This document shows, in pieces, positions 5,834-14,846 of a stretch of DNA of 36,952 bases; within the stretch, counting starts at the first letter, position 1, and every line of letters begins with the position of its first letter. The translations under genes and the position numbers were made by a program. Origin of the DNA: a virus; the IMG/VR virus record IMGVR_UViG_3300035703_002361, positions 1 to 36,952 of that record; one strand, written 5' to 3'. The notes beneath the pieces were generated by a model. The model did no database searches. It saw only the letters and a program-made list of their open reading frames with translations, and was not told the origin of the DNA.

Positions 5834-6628
5834 CTATTTTTCTTCAAATCCGGGTGGAAGAGTTCCATAGTAAGGATTATAATCAAACATTGAATTCCAA
5901 TCCTCTACATTAATTGCATCAACTTTCCAAAAATTCCAAAGACTTTCATGAGTACTTTTGTGAAATGTATCAATATGATCAGTATGTATTGAAGACCCCA
6001 ATTCAATTTTATACAAAAATAAAGGAATTGCAAAAGTATTACCAGAATTATAAATTAAATCATCAGCAACCGCTCTAGGTTTAACTCCATTATCAATTTT
6101 ATATTTGTCTCCACGTACATGAAGATCTACTAACTTCTGTGCATGATGACGTGTAATTAAATAACAAGCAGTAGAAAAGTCATTCACAAATCTTCGATGA
6201 AGAGACGCATGAACAGGAGTTGTGCTGATAATTGCAAGTTGAACTACATCATAAGCATAAGGAATCTTTGCATAAAAATCTTTCCAAGTAAAAGGCCAAT
6301 ACTGAACTGTACTTAAATCACAATCATCTTCCATGATCAATGCACATGGATAATCAGTATTTTCTAAAAAATATCGAATTGCTTTTAAATGTGATGTAGT
6401 ACATCCAACTTCTCCAGATGACATCATATCAGGGTATCGTCCTTTTAAAATGTCCCCAAGATCATTTCCATCTCTACCATCGTAAGCAGAAATGCGGGTA
6501 TAATTTTCAATTTCCCAATACTTAAATTGTTCTTCCATATATTGTGCTCTATCTGTTTGAGCATCAATGTTAATATAAAAAATTGGAGGAAGTCCTTTGA
6601 GTTTATATACTGCTTTATTTTTGTCCAT
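5834..6628 (-). CDS. Glycosyltransferase family 25 (LPS-type)
   Basis: 264 residues from the chosen ATG (MDKNKAVYKLKGLPPIFYIN); the frame is open 23 codons further but that part looks non-coding. The layout fits GT25/LPS glycosyltransferases: an N-terminal YINIDAQTDRAQYME, EVGCTTSHLKAI (family signature) and the acidic motif LIMEDDCDL, which binds the metal and nucleotide sugar. The reaction is transfer of a hexose to an LPS-type acceptor on the cytoplasmic side; donor and acceptor cannot be read. It is the last gene of the glycan operon, separated from the next upstream gene by a 50-bp gap, with a terminator behind it. Confidence 0.85.
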   Translation of the reverse strand: MDKNKAVYKLKGLPPIFYINIDAQTDRAQYMEEQFKYWEIENYTRISAYDGRDGNDLGDILKGRYPDMMSSGEVGCTTSHLKAIRYFLENTDYPCALIMEDDCDLSTVQYWPFTWKDFYAKIPYAYDVVQLAIISTTPVHASLHRRFVNDFSTACYLITRHHAQKLVDLHVRGDKYKIDNGVKPRAVADDLIYNSGNTFAIPLFLYKIELGSSIHTDHIDTFHKSTHESLWNFWKVDAINVEDWNSMFDYNPYYGTLPPGFEEK

Positions 6629-6678
6629 TATTAATAAGAATGTATGGAAATGTAGGGGTTTAAATATTGTATTTTTAT

Positions 6679-7317
6679 TTAATGATGTACATAACAATCA
6701 ATACCAAGTTTCTTTAAGTGTGCTGTATATACTGCTCGCTCTTTTTGTTTTGCAATTATTCCCTGCTCTCCCTCATGATACCACATTCGTTCATGCCATT
6801 CAACATGCATTTCAACAATATTTTTATAATAATCAGATTCTATAATGCGTGGAAGAACTATAAATTCAGACCCTTCAATATCACACTTTATATAAATTTC
6901 AGCATCTGGATCTTCTGAACATATGCTCTCAAGTATATCTTCAATTGCAACACATTCGACATCATATTGAACAGTATCAAATAGCACACCATTTCCAATG
7001 TCGATGACTGGATTTGTGTCTAATGCATTGGAACCTGTTGTATATCCCTCCCAATACTCACTCTTTTCTTGGTCCTTCCAAGCACCACGATGACAGTTGA
7101 ATGTAACGACGCCGTTTTCGTCCATCACAGCTTTATTATAAAACTCTAAGGACTTATAGTTTTCTCTAATCTTATCAGCAACTTCTTTTGCCTTTTCCTG
7201 AATCAAGATGTTTGGTTCATAAGAATAGACTTTCCATTCTTTATCTATTCCCAACCTTTTTGTAAACTCTTGCAGTCCTTCTAACTTATGGGCACCAAGA
7301 TCCAAAAAGTGTTTCAT
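6679..7317 (-). CDS. FkbM-family SAM-dependent methyltransferase
   Basis: 212 residues. HFLDLGAHKLEGLQEF is SAM-binding motif I, VYSYEPN motif II, and IYIKCDIEGSEF the FkbM signature; a HVEWHERMW segment follows. Proteins of this family O-methylate sugars in polysaccharides, glycolipids and secondary metabolites. The ATG sits in an ATGA overlap with the upstream gene stop (7314-7317). The substrate is probably a sugar added by this operon. Confidence 0.85.
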   Translation of the reverse strand: MKHFLDLGAHKLEGLQEFTKRLGIDKEWKVYSYEPNILIQEKAKEVADKIRENYKSLEFYNKAVMDENGVVTFNCHRGAWKDQEKSEYWEGYTTGSNALDTNPVIDIGNGVLFDTVQYDVECVAIEDILESICSEDPDAEIYIKCDIEGSEFIVLPRIIESDYYKNIVEMHVEWHERMWYHEGEQGIIAKQKERAVYTAHLKKLGIDCYVHH

Positions 7318-8072
7318 TGTAAAATGTCCTCTATAATTTGATTAAAAACGTTAGTTTTATTTACCAATGGATCATTATAATCTCTCCAGTTAGAATGCCA
7401 ATTAGTAGCAGCACGATAATGTAAAAACTTACCGTCTAAATGTAACTCAAAATTGTACCCACATGTAACTTGGTCATTTTGAATCTCAATATCATTAAAA
7501 TGAGTAGGATAAAGTGGAAACTCTTTATCAGTTTTTTTCATTTCAATATTATTTTTCTTAAAGTAATAATAAGTATATCCACCAACATCCGTCATTTCAC
7601 CTTCAACAATACCTTCAGAAAAATCAATATTTAAATCGGTTATTTTAGGCATGTTAAAAAACATAATACCATTCCACATATATGTAACTACTCCTCGTTT
7701 TTGGGGGAGTCCAGCAATAATAGCATTACTCATATAGTCTTTAATATCAAAATCATCAATAAGAAATAAATCAGAATCACAAAAGAAAACAATATCATTT
7801 CTATGATTCTCTTTGATAAGAGTGTCATAAGTCCATTGAACTGTATCAGCACATGCTTGTGCTGGATTCATTTGAACTGTTCTTTCTGGTTTTTTATAAT
7901 ACTCAATATTTCTCAGTTCACATATTTCTTTAAACTGAGATGAAATATTTTCATCGATAGAGTCATCAACTACATGAAACTGATAGTCATTCTTCAAAAA
8001 CTTTTTAAAAAGTTGGTCTTGAAGAACAACAAAATCAGGACGGTTAACGACAGAAGTAAAAATGTGAATCAT
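7314..8072 (-). CDS. Glycosyltransferase-like protein (GT-A fold, DxD)
   Basis: 252 residues from MIHIFTSVVNRPDFVVLQDQ, whose ATG overlaps the upstream epimerase stop as ATGA. FFCDSDLFLIDD carries a DxD-type metal site in the position expected for GT-A nucleotide-sugar transferases. NGIMFFNMPK and the acidic DFSEGIVEGEMTDVGG follow. I cannot assign a CAZy family with confidence. The role as a sugar transferase of the operon is inferred from fold-like motifs and context. Confidence 0.7.
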   Translation of the reverse strand: MIHIFTSVVNRPDFVVLQDQLFKKFLKNDYQFHVVDDSIDENISSQFKEICELRNIEYYKKPERTVQMNPAQACADTVQWTYDTLIKENHRNDIVFFCDSDLFLIDDFDIKDYMSNAIIAGLPQKRGVVTYMWNGIMFFNMPKITDLNIDFSEGIVEGEMTDVGGYTYYYFKKNNIEMKKTDKEFPLYPTHFNDIEIQNDQVTCGYNFELHLDGKFLHYRAATNWHSNWRDYNDPLVNKTNVFNQIIEDILQ

Positions 8073-8965
8073 AAGTGCGATGCAATCCAATCTTCAAGTT
8101 TCATTGTAGGTTCCCAACCAAAAGTTTTACGAAGTTTTTGATTGTTAGCAAGAGTTACTCTTGCTTCACCTGGACGAGGAATAATATTTACAGATTGGTG
8201 ATTAATCATTCTAGCGATTTGATTAATAGAATGATTTGTTCCCGTTCCAACATTATAAACCTGACCAAATGCTTCTGAATCTGGATTAGAGATTGCAGCC
8301 ATAATATTCGCCTTCACAACATCGCCAACGTAAGTAAAGTCACGACGTTGGTTTCCATCTCCAACGATGGTTAAAGGTTCTCCTGCCGCCTTCTGGCGAA
8401 GGAAAATACCAATCACAGGAGCATACTGTCCACGCAAAGGTTGACGCTCACCATAAACATTAAAGTAACGGAAGCAAACAGTTGGAAGACCATAAAGACT
8501 AGTATACATCTTACATAGTTTTTCACCATTTACTTTTGAAACTGAATAAGGATTCAGGCAATCGTCAGGTTGCGTTTCAATATTTGGCGTTTCATTCATT
8601 CCATATGCAGAGGAAGTAGAGGAATACATTACACGATTAACTCCTGCTTCACGAGCACATTGAAGAACCGTACAAGTACCAACTGAATTGATACTAACTG
8701 CCTCAATCGGATTCAAAATTGCAGGTTGGATACGTGCTTCTGCTGCAATATGAAACACATAATCAACTCCATCATAAAGTGGACGTGTATTTTGATAGTC
8801 GCGGATATCGTACTTATAGTTTTGTGCTTTATCATTCCAGTAGAACTGATCGTGAGCATCAGAATACTCATTGTCGATCACAACAACTTCATGACCCATT
8901 TCAAGAAGACGGTCTACAAGGTTTGATCCAATAAATCCAGCACCACCAGTAACTAAACTTTTCAT
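8069..8965 (-). CDS. NAD-dependent sugar epimerase/dehydratase (extended SDR)
   Basis: 298 residues. TGGAGFIGSNLVDRLL is the Rossmann NAD site, STSSAYG and YSVSK supply the catalytic Ser/Thr and the Tyr-x3-Lys pair, and RYFNVYGERQ and GDGNQRRDFTYVGDV are the UDP-sugar-binding elements. It is closest in type to UDP-glucose or UDP-GlcNAc 4-epimerases. It would produce a galacto-configured UDP-sugar in the cytoplasm, which fits the GT6 enzyme two genes away in the same operon. It is coupled on both sides by 4-bp overlaps. Confidence 0.9.
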   Translation of the reverse strand: MKSLVTGGAGFIGSNLVDRLLEMGHEVVVIDNEYSDAHDQFYWNDKAQNYKYDIRDYQNTRPLYDGVDYVFHIAAEARIQPAILNPIEAVSINSVGTCTVLQCAREAGVNRVMYSSTSSAYGMNETPNIETQPDDCLNPYSVSKVNGEKLCKMYTSLYGLPTVCFRYFNVYGERQPLRGQYAPVIGIFLRQKAAGEPLTIVGDGNQRRDFTYVGDVVKANIMAAISNPDSEAFGQVYNVGTGTNHSINQIARMINHQSVNIIPRPGEARVTLANNQKLRKTFGWEPTMKLEDWIASHL

Positions 8966-9672
8966 ACAATTTTTAAAGGATGATATGTACTTGGAGCCCC
9001 GTTTAAATCGGGAACACCTTGCAACCTAGCAAGGTCGTATTTAACACTGTCAAAAAATCTTTGTGAATCACTTACATGGATTCCAACATCAGTTACTTTA
9101 CAAGTAGTAACCGCTTCGTTATATCCATTTTGTTTAAAAAATGGATCATTAACAGAGTATATATTAAAATATTTTTGAACCTCAGCAAATCCAGGATCTT
9201 GATTGTATCCAATAATTTCAGAGGCATGATGAGATATTCTCTGACACATTCTAACATAATCTTTCGTCAAGTACAAGATAGAATGTCCACCCAACATATT
9301 ATAAACACGAACTATCTGATCATCAACAATATCATAATGAACAAATGGTCCTGAGAAAGAAAAATATCGTGCCCACTGAGAAGTCCCCAAATAAACTGCA
9401 TCAGCATCATCGGGAACTTCTATAACTGGTTTAAAGTTATGCAGAAGGCAATCATCCTCAAATAATATAAATGGAGCATCAATTTCAGATAACCCATTAT
9501 AATGAGCACCAGCACATCCAGCAGGAGGATTATGTGGTTTATATGCACCCTCTGTACGAATTATAGTTTCAAAACCACATTCTTTAAGTAGGTTTTGCAT
9601 TTGCTCACTTTTTTCAGTATGCTGTTTAAGATTCATATAAACAGCAGGGACTTTTCTCAAATCAATTTTCAT
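8962..9672 (-). CDS. Glycosyltransferase, GT25-like
   Basis: 236 residues. The start MKIDLRKVPAVYMNLKQHTE resembles GT25 N-termini (Y-x-N-L followed by a charged helix). GCAGAHYNGLSEI is the equivalent of the family GC-x2-SH signature, and LFEDDCLLH is the acidic metal/donor motif. It differs strongly from the other GT25 protein of the window (5834-6628), so they are not recent duplicates. It is coupled to its neighbours by 4-bp overlaps. Substrate unknown. Confidence 0.75.
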   Translation of the reverse strand: MKIDLRKVPAVYMNLKQHTEKSEQMQNLLKECGFETIIRTEGAYKPHNPPAGCAGAHYNGLSEIDAPFILFEDDCLLHNFKPVIEVPDDADAVYLGTSQWARYFSFSGPFVHYDIVDDQIVRVYNMLGGHSILYLTKDYVRMCQRISHHASEIIGYNQDPGFAEVQKYFNIYSVNDPFFKQNGYNEAVTTCKVTDVGIHVSDSQRFFDSVKYDLARLQGVPDLNGAPSTYHPLKIV

Positions 9673-10385
9673 ACTGGATATTGACCCATTTCGATTTTTT
9701 CTTGATTAAAAGAACTTTCCTTTTTTAAAGCAACTATCTTTGGTTCAAAAGGATATTGTGGATGACCCATAAGTTCTTCTGGGAACATATAACTAGGAGA
9801 CAAAGCGGTTGGTGGATTTTCGTTGAAATATTTGTTTAAGTGACTTTCATCATGCCACTTTGCAATGATCCCATTTTTCTCATCTTGATTGACTCTTTCC
9901 GCAATAGTTTTTGCCATCTCTAAAAAAGTAGATGACTTTCCACCAACAAAAGCTGCCGCATAATACTTATCATGGTTTTCATCAGCAACATATGCTGTCG
10001 ATTGCTTCCTTTTTTCATATGGATACACCTGTTTAGATTCCAAGATCTTATATGGATGCAATACACCAACTAAATTCTGTAATACTTCCTCCCCAACGGT
10101 ATCAACAATACCAACATCAGCATCAAACAAATAAAGATAATCAAAATCTTTTAGATATTCGGATTCTGAATTGATGTAGTTATATTTTTTAAGTGCTGGT
10201 TCTGGCCAAGGTTTATGACCTATTTGCGAAACTTTCACATTATCAGAAGTTTCAACTTCATGATCTGTAAAAAGAACACATTGAATCTCATGCCCATTTA
10301 AAAAGTTTTTTTCAACATCATCAAGAAGCCGCTCAACAAACTGCAAATATTTGTTTGTTGCAATAGTTAAAATGCAGATTTTCAT
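9669..10385 (-). CDS. Family 6 glycosyltransferase (ABO / alpha-1,3-Gal(NAc) transferase type)
   Basis: 238 residues, the size of bacterial GT6 catalytic cores and without the stem of animal enzymes. Diagnostic stretches occur in order: KPWPEPALKKYNYI, YLYLFDADVGIVD (DxD motif kept), GVLHPYKILESKQVYPYEKR, STAYVADENHDKYYAAAFVG, and WHDESHLNKYFNENPP with the catalytic Glu in HDESHLN. GT6 enzymes transfer Gal or GalNAc in alpha-1,3 linkage with retention. Here it would act on a phage- or host-made glycan, with UDP-galactose possibly from the adjacent epimerase. It is coupled by 4-bp overlaps. Confidence 0.9.
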   Translation of the reverse strand: MKICILTIATNKYLQFVERLLDDVEKNFLNGHEIQCVLFTDHEVETSDNVKVSQIGHKPWPEPALKKYNYINSESEYLKDFDYLYLFDADVGIVDTVGEEVLQNLVGVLHPYKILESKQVYPYEKRKQSTAYVADENHDKYYAAAFVGGKSSTFLEMAKTIAERVNQDEKNGIIAKWHDESHLNKYFNENPPTALSPSYMFPEELMGHPQYPFEPKIVALKKESSFNQEKIEMGQYPV

Positions 10386-11701
10386 TTGACCAGAACCATT
10401 AAACGATTATCTAGAATGTCATCATCAGTTCCAACCTGAGCACCATGGATTCTCAGTGGATGTTGTAATGCCATTAGTTCTAAGTATTGATATCCAACTA
10501 ATGTAGACATCCACTGTCTAAACTGAGGTATTTCATCATTTTTAATATCTTCAATGATATAGATTCCACCATTCTTCAATTTATGAATTGAGTTTTCAAA
10601 GAAGATTTTATTTGCTTCAAAAGTATGCAAACCATCCTCGATCATAATATCAAATTCAACTTCATACAAATCTGGATGATACCAAAGATCTTCAATCATA
10701 TGAGGATTAGTTTGGTCAACAAGATATGTTTTAATGCGTTGATAGTCGTGAATTAAAGAGTTAGGATCGATATCTGCACCATACAACTCGGCTTTTGAAA
10801 AGTAATCCCTGAATCCCAAAAGTGAACATCCAGGTGCCAATGCTATATCTCCATTATGAATAGAGAGACCTAGTTCAAAAAGATTAATGTTTTCATCTTT
10901 TACCGAAGAAAAAACATGGTCATAAAAAGTTGAGTAATTATGATTATCACCTTTATCAGATCCATACGATGTGAATATTTCACAAAGTTTTGTTGGTTTC
11001 TCATATAAGTGATCATCATTATATGATTTTACTTTTTCAATGATATCATCAAAATATTTAACGACTCCTACTGATTCTCTTTTTTTATTTTTGATGTAAA
11101 GAGCATCTCCCCATTTATATTCATCACTAGGCCAATAAGTTTCAACTCTTTCAAATTTATATTCTGCAAGATAATCATCAAGATCTTCAACTAGTGGATT
11201 ACCTTCATATAGTTCGCCACGATTTACTTCACAGTAAATATAATCAATATTTTTTAATGTCTCAGACGCACCTTTAAAAACTTCAAGTTCATATCCTTGG
11301 ACATCAACATTCATAAAGTTGGCACCACGGAGGTTATAACTATCAAGGAGTTCAACTTCAACTTCTTCGGTTCCATCAAAAGTAACATCTGGGTGATGTT
11401 CTAAATGTTCTTTTGGTTTTAAGATTGAACTACTTTCCCCCTGATTGCTACTCAGATACATGGTAGCAGTTCCTTTTTTACTACCAAGAGCAACTTGATG
11501 TCCATTAATATCAGCATTTACATTTTGAAGACGCTGAGAAAGAACATCAAAGTTTTTAGATAAAGGTTCAAAGACGGTAATTTTTTGAATACCATTATTA
11601 ACATATTCCTGTATTTCTTCACCATAGTGAGCACCAACATGAACAATCCCTTTGATGTTCATGTTATATTTTTTAAATAGATTAGTAAAGTTAATCAGCA
11701 T
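10382..11701 (-). CDS. Two-domain methyltransferase: FkbM fused to a macrocin-type O-methyltransferase
   Basis: 439 residues. Residues 1-210 form an FkbM methyltransferase (IVHVGAHYGEEIQEY as SAM motif I, FMNVDVQGYELEVFKG as family signature). From about residue 230 a second class I methyltransferase begins with TKLCEIFTSYGSDKG; NLFELGLSIHNG and AELYGADIDP follow, then MIEDGLHTFEANKIFFE and GGIYIIEDI, typical of MycE/macrocin-type sugar O-methyltransferases. Both SAM sites look intact, so it may methylate two positions of one sugar. The start overlaps the upstream stop. The fusion is unusual. Confidence 0.85.
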   Translation of the reverse strand: MLINFTNLFKKYNMNIKGIVHVGAHYGEEIQEYVNNGIQKITVFEPLSKNFDVLSQRLQNVNADINGHQVALGSKKGTATMYLSSNQGESSSILKPKEHLEHHPDVTFDGTEEVEVELLDSYNLRGANFMNVDVQGYELEVFKGASETLKNIDYIYCEVNRGELYEGNPLVEDLDDYLAEYKFERVETYWPSDEYKWGDALYIKNKKRESVGVVKYFDDIIEKVKSYNDDHLYEKPTKLCEIFTSYGSDKGDNHNYSTFYDHVFSSVKDENINLFELGLSIHNGDIALAPGCSLLGFRDYFSKAELYGADIDPNSLIHDYQRIKTYLVDQTNPHMIEDLWYHPDLYEVEFDIMIEDGLHTFEANKIFFENSIHKLKNGGIYIIEDIKNDEIPQFRQWMSTLVGYQYLELMALQHPLRIHGAQVGTDDDILDNRLMVLVK

Positions 11702-12570
11702 ACTATTCTCGCAATTGTATTAAGACAACCATCCCAGGTTAAATGTTTTTCGTATATCTCTTGTCCATAATCAATCATATTTTGATATTCTCCACTCTCC
11801 AACAAAGCATCAACTTTTTCAGGGATGGTTTCAATCTCATCTTCTTTGATCAATAGACACATTTTATCCCATTGAATATATTCAGTGAACGGGAGCCAAA
11901 ACTCATCGCTAATATAGATTGGGATACATTGCATTTGGATTGCTTCATACATTCTAAATGAAGCAGGACCAAATCCCCTAGGGGAAAGTGCAAATACAGA
12001 ATTATATAGAATATATCTAAAAGTCTCTGTTTGATTATAATCAAGGTTAACGGCAAATTTATAATCTGGTAGATGAGATAAAAGTTGGTTCATTTTAGCC
12101 CTTAATGGATGTGTATCTCTACCAGCGTATCCAACCTTATATTCTCTCACTTCTCTTGGAGCACCACCATGAGGATCACAAAGAAGTGGAATAGGTTCAT
12201 AAACAGAGTTTTTACCGATAGGAGAACTAAAACTTCCTGATGAAGCAAAGATTCGACAGTTATCAATCGGAACTAATGTTCCACCATCATACTGAACAAC
12301 TGTAAAAAACTTTTCATTGGGATGTTTTTCTGTGAGATTCTGGCAAAAATCAATCAAAGGTTGTGCATTTTGACCATACTCTCCACCTGGATTAACATGC
12401 CAAGAAGTCCATTGAATAGGAATGTAGATGTAGTCAGAAACTAACTCTTCTTTTGTTTTAAAAAATGAATACGCTCTCTCCTCAATCATAGGACTAAATC
12501 CTTGATGTGGAGGATATTGAACTGGCATTTCTGGAAGAAACTCCTGAGGAACTTCTGCAATTCTAATCAT
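11695..12570 (-). CDS. Exostosin-like glycosyltransferase (GT47 type)
   Basis: 291 residues. The C-terminal half carries the exostosin pattern: FALSPRGFGPASFRMYEAIQ, then CIPIYISDEFWLPFTEYIQW, then a helical end (IPEKVDALLESGEYQNM). The N-terminal half (YIPIQWTSWHVNPGGEYGQN, FFTVVQYDGGT) would be the acceptor-binding side. Exostosin-like proteins of bacteria and phages transfer sugars using nucleotide donors with an inverting GT-B-like fold. The specific donor cannot be read. It is linked to both neighbours by short overlaps. Confidence 0.75.
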   Translation of the reverse strand: MIRIAEVPQEFLPEMPVQYPPHQGFSPMIEERAYSFFKTKEELVSDYIYIPIQWTSWHVNPGGEYGQNAQPLIDFCQNLTEKHPNEKFFTVVQYDGGTLVPIDNCRIFASSGSFSSPIGKNSVYEPIPLLCDPHGGAPREVREYKVGYAGRDTHPLRAKMNQLLSHLPDYKFAVNLDYNQTETFRYILYNSVFALSPRGFGPASFRMYEAIQMQCIPIYISDEFWLPFTEYIQWDKMCLLIKEDEIETIPEKVDALLESGEYQNMIDYGQEIYEKHLTWDGCLNTIARIVC

Positions 12571-13289
12571 AGTTGTGCCATCAAACTTTTGTGATATTCT
12601 AAAGAGTCTGTATTTCTATTTCCAGATGAATGAGAATAGCTATTACTTCTCGTTGTATGATTATACCATAAGTTGTCAACAACTTCAATGGTATTTCCTT
12701 TTTTTAACCAGTTATAACAAAATACTACGGCATCTGCTTCAAAATATGGATAGCTTGAATCTTCAAAAACTTCTTTCATAGACTCAATATAATCATCACG
12801 ATGAACAAAGAAGTTTCCAGTATTAATTAACCAACAAAACTCTTCCCAATATTGGGATGCAAATAATCTTTTAGGTTCAGAAGAATCTATTACTTTTACA
12901 TCAAAATCATACTTAATTATTCTACCATTTAAACTAGAATCTAAACCGTCATCAACTAAGTGAAGTTGCGATGGAGAATAGTATCTACCTCTCTGTGGTG
13001 ATATATTTTTTACTATTTCTAACGAGTTATCAAAAAAATAGTTATCACTATCCAAAAGGTATACCCACTCATTTGATGATTTTGAAACTGCAAGGTACTT
13101 ATTTTTAAATGCACCTAGATTTGTATCATTTCTATAAACTTTAATTTTAGGATGATCTGATTCTATTTGACGGTCGGAACAGTCATCATGAATGATGATC
13201 TCAGAAACAAAATCGGACCTCAATGGAAGTTCCAAAACTTTTTCTAAGTATTTTTCATTATTATAATAAGGTATAGCAACAGTAATCAT
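12567..13289 (-). CDS. Family 2 glycosyltransferase
   Basis: 240 residues. MITVAIPYYNNEKYLEKVLE is the classical GT2 N-terminus, IIIHDDCSDR the first Asp pair, NDTNLGAFKNKYLAV the ribose/uracil region and YLLDSDNYFF the DxD motif. A WLINTGNFFVHRDDY segment follows. It is a paralogue of the next gene upstream, with the same order of motifs. The lack of membrane segments suggests a cytosolic enzyme working on membrane-linked glycan or on protein. Confidence 0.88.
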   Translation of the reverse strand: MITVAIPYYNNEKYLEKVLELPLRSDFVSEIIIHDDCSDRQIESDHPKIKVYRNDTNLGAFKNKYLAVSKSSNEWVYLLDSDNYFFDNSLEIVKNISPQRGRYYSPSQLHLVDDGLDSSLNGRIIKYDFDVKVIDSSEPKRLFASQYWEEFCWLINTGNFFVHRDDYIESMKEVFEDSSYPYFEADAVVFCYNWLKKGNTIEVVDNLWYNHTTRSNSYSHSSGNRNTDSLEYHKSLMAQL

Positions 13290-14029
13290 GATAGATCAAT
13301 AATTTTTTGGTGATAATATACTGCAGATGCCATCGAGTTATCGCCACAACTATTCCAATAACTGTCAGATCTACACCTATGATAATATTCCATTCCTGGA
13401 ACTACTTTATAATATCCATCATTTTTCATCCAATGATATGAAAATGCAATACTGCAAGCATATGCTGGTTCATTCTTATCATTGAATCCAGATTCAAGTC
13501 TTTCAAGATATTTTTCACGATTAAATACAAAATTTCCAGTATTTAAAAACCAATCAATATACTTAGTTTTTTTGATCAAAGCATCTTGTGCCTCATCAAT
13601 ACCAATCTTTTCATACTTAAAATTGTAAACAACTTCATCATAATATCCAGTATGGTCATAAACCATGAGTTTTTGAGGAATATAGCAAATATCTGGATCT
13701 GGATTTTCTATTGATTGAATAATATCAAGAGTATTTTCTGCTGGATGATTGTCACTATCCAAAAGATAAATCCACTCAGATGTAGAATTTTTTACAGCAG
13801 TATACTTATTTCTAAATCCACCAAGATTTACTTCGTTTCTGAATAATTTAATCTTATTAGTATTCAGAGTAGAAACAATCTCATTCAGTTTTTCCCATTC
13901 TTCTTTTGTAGATCTATCATCATTTACAACAATCTCTTTGATAAGATCACTATCCAAAGAAAGTTTAACTGCTTCTTCAAAATAACGGGAAGTATTATAA
14001 AATGGTATTGCTAGAGTTATATTGTTCAT
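13286..14029 (-). CDS. Family 2 glycosyltransferase (paralogue of the neighbour)
   Basis: 247 residues. MNNITLAIPFYNTSRYFEEA, IVVNDDRS, NEVNLGGFRNKYTAV and YLLDSDNHPAE match the motifs of the downstream GT2 one for one, and both share the WxLNTGNFxxxRxxY element in the second half. The two were made by tandem duplication and have since diverged, probably taking different acceptors. The start lies 4 bp after the upstream stop. Confidence 0.88.
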   Translation of the reverse strand: MNNITLAIPFYNTSRYFEEAVKLSLDSDLIKEIVVNDDRSTKEEWEKLNEIVSTLNTNKIKLFRNEVNLGGFRNKYTAVKNSTSEWIYLLDSDNHPAENTLDIIQSIENPDPDICYIPQKLMVYDHTGYYDEVVYNFKYEKIGIDEAQDALIKKTKYIDWFLNTGNFVFNREKYLERLESGFNDKNEPAYACSIAFSYHWMKNDGYYKVVPGMEYYHRCRSDSYWNSCGDNSMASAVYYHQKIIDLS

Positions 14030-14033
14030 GATT

Positions 14034-14846
14034 TTATCTTTTCCTTTTATAAGTAAACTTATTTAGATCTACCTCATCCAGTGCTTTAGTATCACATCCG
14101 TTTCCAATGTAGTAAAATCCACCATAATTGCTTGCAAGAGATTGCAAAGCAAACTCCTCAACACAAGCATCAAAAACAAAGAGTTCATTCATAATATCTT
14201 GATTATCACCAAAGAAACTTATAATATTTTCACAAGTATCTCTACCAAAACACATTCCTTCATGCATAGAATGTGCAAAACTCATATTATTTTCTTCAAT
14301 ATATTGATATAATTTTGTGCAACTAAACTTTGGCCACCACCACATATTCACAGCATCTCCTTCCAACAAAACTCTTTCTGGAAGTTTAGAATGTTCAAAC
14401 CACTCAACATGGAAGTTACCCCTATTCTTACAGTAGTTTCCTGCTGGATAAAAATTTGGTTCTCCAAAATCAACATCAATAGATTTAGCAACTCTTTCAT
14501 CAACAATATGATCTAATATTTGTGAAGTAGAAGTCAGTTTCTTACAAAAGAACTCTCTTGAAGACATGACTAAGAAATAATCAAAATCATAATTATTCAA
14601 TGCATGAGACATGTTACAGGCAATGCCATGCATCAATGATCCATGAAATGGTTTTTTATTTAATGGTTCTGGAAAAACTTCAACATCTGGTATATTTTTG
14701 TCACTCATCTGTTCAAACATAAAGTCATTACAGTTAAGTATTATTTTCTTTTTTAAAGAAACATACTCATTAATGTTTTCTATTTGTTTCATTAAATATT
14801 CAGATTTTTCATGAACATTTATTGAAATAATAATATCATATTTCAT
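14034..14846 (-). CDS. Unknown glycan-operon protein, glycosyltransferase-like
   Basis: 270 residues, soluble. The N-terminal MKYDIIISINVHEKSEYLMK and the mid-part DYFLVMSSREFFCKKL have the look of core-2/I-branching-type or GT-A-like proteins in which SSxE replaces DxD, but I cannot place it securely. VNMWWWPKFS and SMHEGMCFGRDTCENII contain conserved-looking Trp, His and Cys. The ATG overlaps the stop of the HAD gene (ATGA). A role in sugar transfer is inferred only from context. Confidence 0.6.
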   Translation of the reverse strand: MKYDIIISINVHEKSEYLMKQIENINEYVSLKKKIILNCNDFMFEQMSDKNIPDVEVFPEPLNKKPFHGSLMHGIACNMSHALNNYDFDYFLVMSSREFFCKKLTSTSQILDHIVDERVAKSIDVDFGEPNFYPAGNYCKNRGNFHVEWFEHSKLPERVLLEGDAVNMWWWPKFSCTKLYQYIEENNMSFAHSMHEGMCFGRDTCENIISFFGDNQDIMNELFVFDACVEEFALQSLASNYGGFYYIGNGCDTKALDEVDLNKFTYKRKR

